6,512 nt of DNA from Candidatus Omnitrophota bacterium (GCA_016196515.1 JACPXN010000026.1:1-6512); one strand, 5' to 3'; shown: positions 1 through 6,512, counted from the stretch's first letter. Numbers and translations are program-made. Notes: generated by a model from the letters alone, not told the origin.

Positions 1-687
1 GTTTATCTATGGGGCGCGGATAGCCGCGGCCGGGACCTTTTTTCCCGTATCCTTTACGGGGCGAGGATCTCATTGTCCATCGGTCTGGTCGGGGTGGCCA
101 TCGCCTTCACGCTGGGGCTGATGGTGGGCGGTATTGCCGGTTATTACGGTGGGTGGGTGGACGGGGTTTTGATGCGCGTTTGCGAAGTGTTTATGATGGT
201 TCCCGGGTTTTACCTGATGCTGGCTTTGCGCGCCGCTGTGCCGGATAATTTCAATTCCGTGCAGATCTATTGTTCGGTCGTGGTCATTTTATCTTTTATC
301 GGGTGGGCGTCGCTGGCCCGCGTCATCCGGGGAATGACCCTATCTTTGAGCCAACGGGATTATGTGCTGGCCGCCAAAACCATGGGTGTTGGCGACGGAA
401 TTATTATCCTGCGCCATATTTTACCCCATACGGTGTCGTATTCTCTGGTGGCACTCATGTTGAGCATCCCCGCTTATATTTTAGGGGAGGCGGGTTTGAG
501 TCTATTGGGTTTAGGCATCCAGGACCCGGTCCCCAGTTGGGGAAATTTGCTTTCGGATGCCATGGGCATCGTCCAGATCACTTTCGCGCCGTGGATCCTG
601 ATCCCCGGGCTTTTCATTTTCGCGGCGGTCATCTGTTTTAACGTCATCGGCGATGCTTTGCGCGATGCCTTGGAGGAGGGCGCGTGA
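1..687 (+). CDS. ABC transporter permease, OppC/DppC/NikC family (5' end outside window)
   Basis: Inner-membrane permease subunit of a binding-protein-dependent importer of the peptide/nickel class. The reading frame is open from base 1, and 228 residues are visible. It begins inside the characteristic N-terminal block (GADSRGRDLFSRILYGAR, residues 5-22) that precedes the first core membrane helix of OppC/DppC proteins, so roughly 50-80 residues are missing, judged from the usual length of about 280-300. Hydrophobic segments lie near residues 26-46, 60-78, 92-108, 147-165 and 197-214. The EAA loop that docks on the ATPase is at about 121-144 (YVLAAKTMGVGD...ILRHILPH), followed by the family block SLLGLGIQDPVPSWGNLL (167-184) and the C-terminal NVIGDALRDAL. 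The stop overlaps the GTG start of the first ATPase by 4 bases. The substrate cannot be told from the permease; the family is secure, the subfamily is not. Confidence 0.92.
   Translation, partial: VYLWGADSRGRDLFSRILYGARISLSIGLVGVAIAFTLGLMVGGIAGYYGGWVDGVLMRVCEVFMMVPGFYLMLALRAAVPDNFNSVQIYCSVVVILSFIGWASLARVIRGMTLSLSQRDYVLAAKTMGVGDGIIILRHILPHTVSYSLVALMLSIPAYILGEAGLSLLGLGIQDPVPSWGNLLSDAMGIVQITFAPWILIPGLFIFAAVICFNVIGDALRDALEEGA
672..676 (+). promoter_or_regulatory. Ribosome binding site for the first ATPase
   Basis: GGAGG, within a longer purine run (672-680), lies 7 bases before the GTG at 684, inside the last codons of the permease gene. It supports the non-ATG start and the 4-base overlap. Confidence 0.7.
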
Positions 688-1463
688 ACCCTTTGCTGGA
701 CATTAAAAATTTGTCTGTCACCGTCGGCTGTCAGGCAGACGCCAAATCCATTTTGGACAATGTTTCTTTTTCCGTTGGCAAAGGACGCATCATGGCTCTG
801 GTCGGCCCTTCAGGCAGCGGCAAGACCACTGCGGGAATGGCCATCCTTCGGTTATTGGACCAGGCGCTGATAGTCCGGTCCGGAGAGGTCCTTTTTGAGA
901 ATGAAGACATTCTGGCCGTGCCCGCGCAGCGCATGCGCCGTGTGAGAGGCGCCCAGATCGCGATGGTGTTCCAGGAGCCCCTGGACGCTTTTGATCCTTT
1001 GTTCACCATCGGCCAACAGATCGACGAGGTTTTGGCCGCGCATACCGATCTGTCATCGCAAGAGCGCCATGAAAGGGTCCTGGAAGTTTTGTCCCAGGTG
1101 CAGTTGCCGCAGCCCGGGCGCGTGGTCCGCCGTTATCCCCATCAGTTGAGCGGCGGCCAGCGCCAGCGCGTCCTGATCGCCCAAAGCATTGCCTGTCGCC
1201 CTAAACTTTTGATCGCGGATGAACCCACCAGCAATCTGGACGTCGTGGCCCAGGCCGGGATCATGGACGTGTTGCGCGCGCTTAAAAACCGGGCGGGCGT
1301 GTCTATCATTTTGATCACCCATGATCTGGGCATGGTCGCGCACATTGCCGACGACGCGGTCGTGTTATGCGAGGGCAGGGTCGTGGAAGCAGGACCTATC
1401 GGCGATCTCATGACAAACCCGCGCCATCCGTATACGCAAGCCATGGTCGAGGTGTTCCGATGA
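684..1463 (+). CDS. ABC transporter ATP-binding protein, DppD/OppD/NikD-like (short form)
   Basis: Cytoplasmic ATPase that powers the importer, acting as a heterodimer with the product of the next gene. The protein has 259 residues. Visible motifs are Walker A GPSGSGKTT (41-49), Q-loop Gln97 in VFQEP, signature LSGGQRQR (155-162), Walker B LLIADEP (175-181), D-loop SNLD (183-186) and H-loop His213. All catalytic positions are intact, including Glu180. It ends shortly after the RHPYTQAM block (247-254) that starts the C-terminal region in this family. It therefore lacks the roughly 60-70 residue extension, with its conserved cysteines, present in typical OppD/DppD proteins of about 320-340 residues; its length matches NikD instead. 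The GTG start is supported by a GGAGG 7 bases upstream and the GTGA overlap with the permease stop. Family assignment is firm; the substrate is unknown. Confidence 0.94.
   Translation: MNPLLDIKNLSVTVGCQADAKSILDNVSFSVGKGRIMALVGPSGSGKTTAGMAILRLLDQALIVRSGEVLFENEDILAVPAQRMRRVRGAQIAMVFQEPLDAFDPLFTIGQQIDEVLAAHTDLSSQERHERVLEVLSQVQLPQPGRVVRRYPHQLSGGQRQRVLIAQSIACRPKLLIADEPTSNLDVVAQAGIMDVLRALKNRAGVSIILITHDLGMVAHIADDAVVLCEGRVVEAGPIGDLMTNPRHPYTQAMVEVFR
1449..1452 (+). promoter_or_regulatory. Ribosome binding site fixing the second ATPase start
   Basis: GAGG lies 7 bases before the ATG at 1460, which itself overlaps the upstream stop as ATGA. This argues for a start at 1460 rather than at the in-frame ATG at 1367, which lies deep inside the previous gene. 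Confidence 0.6.
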
Positions 1464-2197
1464 TGCTTGAGATCCAGGACATTAAGAAATATTTCGCTTC
1501 CGGTGTTGTTAAAGCCGTGGATGGGGTCAGTTTATCCGTTGAGCGCGGTGAATGTCTGGCCCTCGTCGGTGAATCCGGATGCGGAAAAACTACTCTTGCC
1601 AAAATTCTTTTGGGGTTATTGCCCGCGGAGGAAGGGCGGATATGGCTCGACGGAAAAATTTTGGATGCCCGCGGCCGGCGCAAGATCCAAATTGTTTTTC
1701 AGGACCCCTACGCCAGTCTGGACCCGTTGTGGACGGTGCACGGCATTTTGTCTGAAGCGTTCCACGCGCGGCCCGGTGTGGGGCCCCAGGAGCAGGAAAG
1801 GCAGGTGCGTGCCATGCTCACCGAGGTTAGTTTGACAGAGGATATGCTGGTACGCCGGCCCCATCAATTGAGCGGCGGCCAGCGCCAGCGCGTGGCCATT
1901 GCCCGGGCGCTGTTGACCCAGCCCCGCGTGCTGGTGCTCGACGAGCCCGTGTCGTCCTTGGACGTGCTGGTGCAAAAACAGATCATGGACCTTCTCAGGA
2001 AGATCAGGAGCGATTTCGCGCTGACATGCGTTTTTATTTCCCACAATCTGCGTGTCGTGCGGGATTTCAATGATAAAATAGCCGTGATGCGTGAAGGCCG
2101 TGTTCTCCGGACGGGCAGGTGGGCGGAGGTTTTCGGTCCTGCTGGCCATCCCTACGCGCAGCAACTTCATAAAGCCGCTTTCGAATATACGACATGA
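1460..2197 (+). CDS. ABC transporter ATP-binding protein, DppF/OppF/NikE-like (short form)
   Basis: Second ATPase of the importer, 245 residues from the ATG at 1460. Motifs are Walker A GESGCGKTT (37-45), Q-loop Gln81 in VFQDPYASLDP, signature LSGGQRQR (137-144), Walker B VLVLDEP (157-163) with catalytic Glu162, D-loop SSLD (165-168) and H-loop His195. The FQDPYASLDPLWTV stretch is typical of the OppF/DppF/NikE side of the pair. The protein stops a few residues after GHPYAQQL (229-236), so it also lacks the C-terminal extension found in longer OppF/DppF proteins; NikE-like subunits have a similar length. A second Met codon follows immediately at 1463, but 1460 gives the ATGA overlap and better spacing to a GAGG motif. 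An upstream in-frame ATG at 1367 would add 31 residues without family resemblance. The stop overlaps the next gene by 4 bases. Confidence 0.94.
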   Translation: MMLEIQDIKKYFASGVVKAVDGVSLSVERGECLALVGESGCGKTTLAKILLGLLPAEEGRIWLDGKILDARGRRKIQIVFQDPYASLDPLWTVHGILSEAFHARPGVGPQEQERQVRAMLTEVSLTEDMLVRRPHQLSGGQRQRVAIARALLTQPRVLVLDEPVSSLDVLVQKQIMDLLRKIRSDFALTCVFISHNLRVVRDFNDKIAVMREGRVLRTGRWAEVFGPAGHPYAQQLHKAAFEYTT

Positions 2198-4236
2198 GCG
2201 ACCGATTCTGGCAACGGTTAAGTTATATTTCAGGTCTCGCCGCCCTCGGCGTATTTTTCGGGCTCGCTGTTTTTCTGGCCGGCGTCGAGGTCAAAGACCT
2301 GGACCTGTGGCTGCATTTGAAGACCGGCCAGATCATCGCCGAAACCCGCTCTGTCCCGTCCGTTGACATTTTTTCCTCCACCATCGCCGGCAAGCCCTGG
2401 ATCAATCACGAATGGCTGTTCCAGGTCATCGTCCACTACGTCCATAAGTTCTTTGATTTCGACGGGCTCATCGCCCTGCAGGTGGGAGTGGTGACCCTGA
2501 CCTTGACCTTGCTGCTTTTTCTGGGCTACAGCCGCGAGCGTCAATGGCTGGTTGTTTTCACCTTGCTTCTGGTGCTTTTGGTCTATAAGACCCGCTTCAC
2601 GATACGCCCCGATATTTTTTCCTTATTTTTCTTTGTCCTTTACGTCCATCTTTGTTCAGCACATATTCTTAAGCGATGGTTTTTGCCCGCTCTGGTCCTC
2701 ATTCAGGTTGTGTGGACGAACATGCACGGGTTTTTCTTTTTCGGGCCATTGCTCGTCGCAATCGGGATATCCGCGGAATTCCTCAAGCGCCGCGTGCCCC
2801 TGCCCTTTGAATGGAATACCGTCGCGCGTTTGACCGACGAAGAATACCGGCGTCTTCGATGGGCGGCCTTGGCCGTGCTTTTGGCCTGCTGCGTCAACCC
2901 TTTGGGGATCAAGGGCGCTTTATACCCGCTCGTTGTCCTGGGCCAACTGGGCGGCGGGGCGGGGGTATTCTTCAAACACATCACCGAACTGCAAAAACCC
3001 ATCGCCTGGAACACGCTCTTCACGCTGCAATACTTCCCTTATAAAATGCTGATCCTGTTCTCGGCTTTAAGTTTCATTTTCAACCGCCGGCGCGTGGATG
3101 TGAGCGTTTTTTTGGTGTGGGTCGTCTTTCTTTTGTTTTCGCTCACCGCCATACGCAATATGGTTTTTTTCGCGGCGGCCGCGTATCTGGTCTTTGCCGC
3201 CAATGCCGCGCAAATCGTGTGGAACGACGTGACGCCCTTCGGTTTCACGCATCCTAAGTTCAAATCCATGACCGGCATCATCCTGAAGATCGCCCTGCTC
3301 ATGTGGATGATGAATCTGGGGCTGGCCATAGCCACCAACGGCTATTTCGATTTCGATACGTATGAGCGCAAGAGCGAATTCGGGGGACTGTCCAAACGCA
3401 GTTATCCGTATAAGGCCGTGGATTTTTTGGTCGCCAACGGCATCAAAGGCGATTTTTTCAATGATTTTAATTCCGGCGCGTATCTCATCGGCCGCGCCTG
3501 GCCCAACGTGAAGGTTTTTATCGACGGGCGTACCGAAGTGTATGGCGCCGGTTTCTTTGAGCGTTATCAAAAGGTATGGAAGGGGGGCGACCCGAAGATA
3601 TTCCGGGAGATGGATGTCAAACACAATATCACCGGCGCTTTCCTGAACAATAATAATCAGGAGATCCCGCGCAAGGTCCTTAAAATGTTTTATCGCATGC
3701 CCGGCTGGAAGATCGTGTATTTCGACGACGATGCCGTTATCTTTCTTAAAGAGACGCCGGCCCATAAACCCCTGATCAAGAAATTTGCCGTTGATCTGAA
3801 CAAGTGGGGCCCCAAACCCATGGACCTGTTGAAACTTGGGCCCCGACGCATTGACCCGTTCCCGTTTGTCAGCCGTGCCTATGTTTTGGAGTCTTTGGGT
3901 CTGGACGGGCCCGCCTTAAAGGAGCTGACGTGCGCCTTGCAGGTGTCGCCCGACGATGCAGGGGCGTACAGGTTGTTGGGGAAGATCGATGCACGGCACC
4001 GGGATTATCGCAAAGCGTTCGAACATTTCCGCATGGCCGTCATGCTGTTTCCCGGCGACCGTCTTAGCCGCGTGGGGCTGGCCAATGCCTATGAACATTT
4101 GGGGGACCGTCAGGGCGCGCTCAGGCAATATGAACGCCTGCTTGCGGATAAGCCCAACGATGTTAGAATAGCCGATAAAGTCAAGAAACTCAAACTGTCA
4201 CCCCCGAAGGTTTCAGCCGGGGGTCCAGTGCACTAG
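2194..4236 (+). CDS. Multi-spanning membrane protein, GT-C-like first loop and C-terminal TPR-like repeats, function unknown
   Basis: A 680-residue protein with about 10-12 hydrophobic segments (near 12-31, 90-111, 116-131, 139-157, 161-176, 177-195, 221-235, 240-257, 283-296, 303-319, 322-341, 361-381). After the first helix comes DLDLWLHLKTGQ (35-46), then PSVDIFSSTIAGKPWINHEW (55-74). The acidic motif in the first loop after helix 1, together with the helix count, resembles GT-C-fold glycosyltransferases that use polyprenyl-linked sugars. A soluble domain (about 385-550) carries NDFNSGAYL (423-431) and VFIDGRTEVYG (441-451), a block I recall from uncharacterised bacterial membrane proteins of this layout. 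The C-terminus (about 557-660) holds two or three TPR-like helical pairs, the clearest at 587-620 and 621-654 (VGLANAYEHLGDRQGALRQY). Transferase activity is inference only. The ATG overlaps the previous stop as ATGA, and no clear Shine-Dalgarno is seen, so translation probably depends on coupling. Confidence 0.82.
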   Translation: MSDRFWQRLSYISGLAALGVFFGLAVFLAGVEVKDLDLWLHLKTGQIIAETRSVPSVDIFSSTIAGKPWINHEWLFQVIVHYVHKFFDFDGLIALQVGVVTLTLTLLLFLGYSRERQWLVVFTLLLVLLVYKTRFTIRPDIFSLFFFVLYVHLCSAHILKRWFLPALVLIQVVWTNMHGFFFFGPLLVAIGISAEFLKRRVPLPFEWNTVARLTDEEYRRLRWAALAVLLACCVNPLGIKGALYPLVVLGQLGGGAGVFFKHITELQKPIAWNTLFTLQYFPYKMLILFSALSFIFNRRRVDVSVFLVWVVFLLFSLTAIRNMVFFAAAAYLVFAANAAQIVWNDVTPFGFTHPKFKSMTGIILKIALLMWMMNLGLAIATNGYFDFDTYERKSEFGGLSKRSYPYKAVDFLVANGIKGDFFNDFNSGAYLIGRAWPNVKVFIDGRTEVYGAGFFERYQKVWKGGDPKIFREMDVKHNITGAFLNNNNQEIPRKVLKMFYRMPGWKIVYFDDDAVIFLKETPAHKPLIKKFAVDLNKWGPKPMDLLKLGPRRIDPFPFVSRAYVLESLGLDGPALKELTCALQVSPDDAGAYRLLGKIDARHRDYRKAFEHFRMAVMLFPGDRLSRVGLANAYEHLGDRQGALRQYERLLADKPNDVRIADKVKKLKLSPPKVSAGGPVH

Positions 4237-4250
4237 ATGACGCAATTTTA

Positions 4251-4254
4251 GAGG
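4251..4254 (+). promoter_or_regulatory. Ribosome binding site for glgC
   Basis: GAGG lies 8 bases before the ATG at 4263, in the only intergenic gap of the window (4237-4262). It supports this start. No convincing -35/-10 pair is visible in the 26 bases. Confidence 0.6.
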
Positions 4255-4262
4255 TTTTTCGC

Positions 4263-5465
4263 ATGCGTGACGTTTTGACCTTCATCCTCGCCGGCGGCAA
4301 AGGCGAGCGTTTAGACCCCCTGACCCGTGACCGGGCTAAGCCCGCCGTTCCTTTCGGCGGCATTTACCGCATCGTTGATTTTTCCTTGAGCAATTGCGTC
4401 AATTCCGGGTTGCGCCGGATCTTCCTTTTGACCCAGTACAAATCTTTTTCCCTGCAGCGGCATATCCTCGAGGGATGGAACATTTATTCCAACCAATTGG
4501 GGGAATTCATCGACGTGGTCCCGGCCCAGCAGCGCATTTCCGCCGACTGGTACCGCGGCACCGCGGACGCCATTTACCAGAATTTGAACATGGTCCAGGA
4601 CTATGACCCGAAACTGGTGCTCATCCTCGCCGGCGATCACGTCTACAAGATGGATTACCGCAAGATGATCGACGATCACACCCGCACGGGCGCGGACATG
4701 ACCGTGGCGTGTTTGTCCATGCCCAAAAGCGGATCCGCCTATTTCGGGGTGGTCGAAGTGAATAAAAATAATATGCTCGTGAGTTTTCAGGAAAAGCCAA
4801 AAGACCCTAAAACCATTCCGTCGGATCCCGGATCCATTTTCGGGTCCATGGGCATTTACCTTTTTAATACGGACGTTTTGCTCAATGAATTGAAGACCGA
4901 CGCGGACCGAAACGATTCCGGTCATGATTTCGGCAGGAACATCATCCCGCAGATGATCCAGAAGAAAATGAAGGTGTTCGCTTATGATTTTGCCGCCCAT
5001 AATGAATTCTCGTATTGGCGCGACATCGGGACCCGCGACGCCTATTATCAAGCCAACATGGACCTGGTGGGCCCCGATCCCAAATTTAACCTTTTTGAAA
5101 AATCATGGCCTTTAAGGACGCATTATCATCATTATTCGCCCGTGCGCGCGTACACGACGGGCAAAAAACCAGGGGCGATCGTCAATTCTCTGGTGGCCAG
5201 CGGCTGTGTTTTGGAAAGCGCACAGGTCGTCCATTCGGTGGTTTCGAACAATGTGTTCATCAAAGACGGAGCGTCGGTGACAAATTCCGTGATCATGGAC
5301 AGCGTCACCATCGGTCAGGGAGCGCAGATCCAGAATGCCATCATTGACAAGGACGTGGTCATTCCCGCGGGGGCGCGCATCGGTTTTGACCCCACGGAAG
5401 ACCGCAAGCGCTTTACGCTGACCACGTCGGGAATAGTCATTGTGGCGAAAAAGACATCGTTATGA
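4263..5465 (+). CDS. glgC: Glucose-1-phosphate adenylyltransferase (ADP-glucose pyrophosphorylase)
   Basis: Makes ADP-glucose and pyrophosphate from ATP and glucose-1-phosphate, the committed step of bacterial glycogen synthesis; a cytoplasmic enzyme, tetrameric in known members. The N-terminal nucleotidyltransferase domain (about 1-270) has the loop LAGGKGERLDPLT (9-21), then RAKPAVPFGG (24-33), RIVDFSLSNCVNSG (36-49) and YRGTADAIYQNL (97-108). LAGDHVYKMDY (122-132) carries the catalytic Asp125, equivalent to E. coli Asp142. FQEKP (175-179) carries the glucose-1-phosphate-binding Lys178, and YWRDIGT is at 251-257. The C-terminal left-handed beta-helix (about 290-395) shows hexapeptide-like repeats such as VIMDSVTIGQGAQIQNAI. 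At 400 residues it is somewhat shorter than the E. coli enzyme, mainly because it lacks the N-terminal extension of about 16 residues. The position of the E. coli fructose-1,6-bisphosphate activator residue Lys39 is Asp23 here. The next gene overlaps by ATGA. No other glg gene is in the window. Confidence 0.96.
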   Translation: MRDVLTFILAGGKGERLDPLTRDRAKPAVPFGGIYRIVDFSLSNCVNSGLRRIFLLTQYKSFSLQRHILEGWNIYSNQLGEFIDVVPAQQRISADWYRGTADAIYQNLNMVQDYDPKLVLILAGDHVYKMDYRKMIDDHTRTGADMTVACLSMPKSGSAYFGVVEVNKNNMLVSFQEKPKDPKTIPSDPGSIFGSMGIYLFNTDVLLNELKTDADRNDSGHDFGRNIIPQMIQKKMKVFAYDFAAHNEFSYWRDIGTRDAYYQANMDLVGPDPKFNLFEKSWPLRTHYHHYSPVRAYTTGKKPGAIVNSLVASGCVLESAQVVHSVVSNNVFIKDGASVTNSVIMDSVTIGQGAQIQNAIIDKDVVIPAGARIGFDPTEDRKRFTLTTSGIVIVAKKTSL

Positions 5466-6512
5466 TCATCCATCCAAAGATCCGCGGTTTCATCTGCATC
5501 ACCGCCCATCCCGTCGGATGCGCCCGCAACGTCGCCGGGCAGATCGCTTATGTGCGTTCGCGCGGGGCCGTCAGCGGCGGGCCTAAAAAGGTCCTGGTTT
5601 TAGGCGCTTCCAACGGTTACGGCCTGGCTTCGCGCATTACGGCCGCTTTCGGCTGCGGCGCGGCCACCATGGGTGTATTCTTCGAAAGACCTTCTGACGG
5701 CAAACGCACGGCCACCGCCGGATGGTACAATTCCGCCGCTTTTGAAAGAGAAGCCAAAAAGGCGGGGCTTTACGCCAAAAGTTTTAACGGGGATGCTTTT
5801 TCCGACGATATGCGCTGTCAGGTCTGTGACGCCATTGCCAAGGACTGGGGACAGACCGACGGTGTCATTTATTCCCTGGCTTCTCCGCGCCGTATTGACC
5901 CTAAGACCGGAATATTGTATAAGTCCATTCTTAAGCCCAAAGGCAAATCTTACACCAACAAGAGTATTGATTTTGAGGCCAACCAGGTGACCACGGTTAC
6001 TTTGGAAGCGGCGACCGACGAAGAAATACATGATACGGTCAAGGTTATGGGTGGGGAGGACTGGGAATTTTGGGTCGAGGCCATGCGCGCGCGGAATTTA
6101 CTGGCGCCCAAGGTATTGACCGTGGCGTATTCCTACATCGGTCCGGACGTGACCACGGCCGTGTACCGCAACGGCACCATCGGCGCGGCCAAAGACCATC
6201 TGGAAGCAACGGCCCATAAACTCGACGTCCTTCTCAAGCCAAGCGGCGGCAGGGCCGTGGTATCCGTCAACAAGGCCTTGGTCACCCAAAGCAGTTCCGC
6301 CATCCCTTTTATTCCTTTATACTTTGTGCTCTTGATGAAGGTCATGAAGGCCAAGGGCGTGCATGAGGATTGTATCCAGCAGATCTACCGGCTCTTTGCC
6401 GAACGTCTGTATAACGGGCGGGCCTTCGATCAGATCCCCGTGGACGAGGCCGGCCGCGTGCGTATTGACGACTTGGAAATGCTGCCTGATGTGCAGGCAG
6501 AGGTCAACAAAC
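5462..6512 (+). CDS. fabV: Trans-2-enoyl-ACP/CoA reductase, FabV/Ter family (3' end outside window)
   Basis: NADH-dependent reduction of the trans-2 double bond of enoyl-ACP (or enoyl-CoA), the last step of each fatty-acid elongation cycle; an alternative to FabI. The frame is open from the ATG at 5462 to the window edge, giving 350 residues of the usual 395-400, so about 45-50 are missing. The N-terminal block MIIHPKIRGFICITAHPVGC is typical of the family. The nucleotide-binding loop is GASNGYGLASR (48-58). FFERP (73-77) has Glu75 at the position linked with NADH preference, and GDAFSDD (110-116) and YSLASP (137-142) are conserved cofactor-site blocks. The active-site Tyr-X8-Lys motif, longer than the Tyr-X6-Lys of FabI, is Tyr235-Lys244. 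TQSSSAIPFIPLYFVLLMKVMK (275-296) forms the substrate-side helix region. The start overlaps the glgC stop as ATGA; upstream purines are weak, so coupling to glgC is likely. Whether the natural substrate is ACP- or CoA-bound cannot be decided here. Confidence 0.95.
   Translation, partial: MIIHPKIRGFICITAHPVGCARNVAGQIAYVRSRGAVSGGPKKVLVLGASNGYGLASRITAAFGCGAATMGVFFERPSDGKRTATAGWYNSAAFEREAKKAGLYAKSFNGDAFSDDMRCQVCDAIAKDWGQTDGVIYSLASPRRIDPKTGILYKSILKPKGKSYTNKSIDFEANQVTTVTLEAATDEEIHDTVKVMGGEDWEFWVEAMRARNLLAPKVLTVAYSYIGPDVTTAVYRNGTIGAAKDHLEATAHKLDVLLKPSGGRAVVSVNKALVTQSSSAIPFIPLYFVLLMKVMKAKGVHEDCIQQIYRLFAERLYNGRAFDQIPVDEAGRVRIDDLEMLPDVQAEVNK

Noticed and set aside
73..687. TTG at 73 as the start of the permease gene
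   Set aside because: The frame is open to base 1 and the upstream residues (GADSRGRDLFSRILYGAR) are conserved family sequence, so the true start lies outside the window.
1367..1459. Upstream ATG giving a 31-residue N-terminal extension on the second ATPase
   Set aside because: It would overlap the first ATPase by nearly 100 bases, its residues do not resemble the family, and the ATG at 1460 has a GAGG at good spacing and an ATGA overlap.
3067..3765. Long antisense open frame of 232 codons inside the membrane-protein gene
   Set aside because: It is a shadow of the codon bias on the coding strand. The translation is low-complexity, His/Ile/Gly-rich and without recognisable motifs, while the sense frame has coherent domains.
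4200..4224. Intrinsic terminator after the membrane-protein gene
   Set aside because: The hairpin lies within the coding sequence and is not followed by a T-run. The next gene begins only 26 bases after the stop.
4823..4850. GGATCC-rich repeat and partial palindrome inside glgC
   Set aside because: Short, imperfect, and fully accounted for by coding of SDPGSIFGSM. No sign of a regulatory or mobile-element role.
4311..5051. Antisense open frame of 246 codons inside glgC
   Set aside because: The sense frame is an unmistakable GlgC with all motifs. The antisense product has no domain features and is explained by GC-rich third positions.
5600..6031. Antisense frame and a + frame at 5673-5990 within fabV
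   Set aside because: Both overlap the continuous FabV frame, which carries the cofactor and catalytic motifs; these are out-of-frame shadows.

Overview
The window is a densely packed, single-strand (+) stretch of bacterial chromosome holding six genes, two of them cut by the window edges. Left to right it holds the 3' part of an OppC/DppC/NikC-type ABC permease, two matching ABC ATPases, a large multi-spanning membrane protein with a GT-C-like first loop and C-terminal TPR-like repeats, glgC (ADP-glucose pyrophosphorylase), and the first 350 codons of fabV (NADH-dependent trans-2-enoyl-ACP/CoA reductase). There are no tRNA or rRNA genes, mobile elements, CRISPR arrays or long intergenic regions. 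The only untranslated gap is 26 bases, in front of glgC.

Four of the five gene junctions are 4-base stop/start overlaps (GTGA at 684, ATGA at 1460, 2194 and 5462), so most or all of the window is probably read as one transcript with translational coupling. The one place where a transcription unit could plausibly be divided is 4237-4262, between the membrane protein and glgC. A GC-rich hairpin sits at the end of the upstream gene there, but no T-tract follows it.

Functionally the window links three things. The first is import of a small solute (peptide, nickel/metallophore or similar) by a Dpp/Opp/Nik-family transporter whose ATPases lack the usual long C-terminal extension. The second is a probable envelope or glycan-related membrane protein of unknown function. 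The third is central storage and lipid metabolism: the first committed step of glycogen synthesis, and the last reduction of the fatty-acid elongation cycle using the FabV enzyme type. No direct biochemical link among the three can be read from the sequence.

The organism is a bacterium with moderately GC-rich coding DNA, glycogen synthesis and type II fatty-acid synthesis. The combination of FabV, an uncharacterised GT-C/TPR protein and tightly overlapping genes would fit an uncultivated Gram-negative lineage (for example Omnitrophota or a PVC relative). That placement is a guess from general character, not something the sequence proves.
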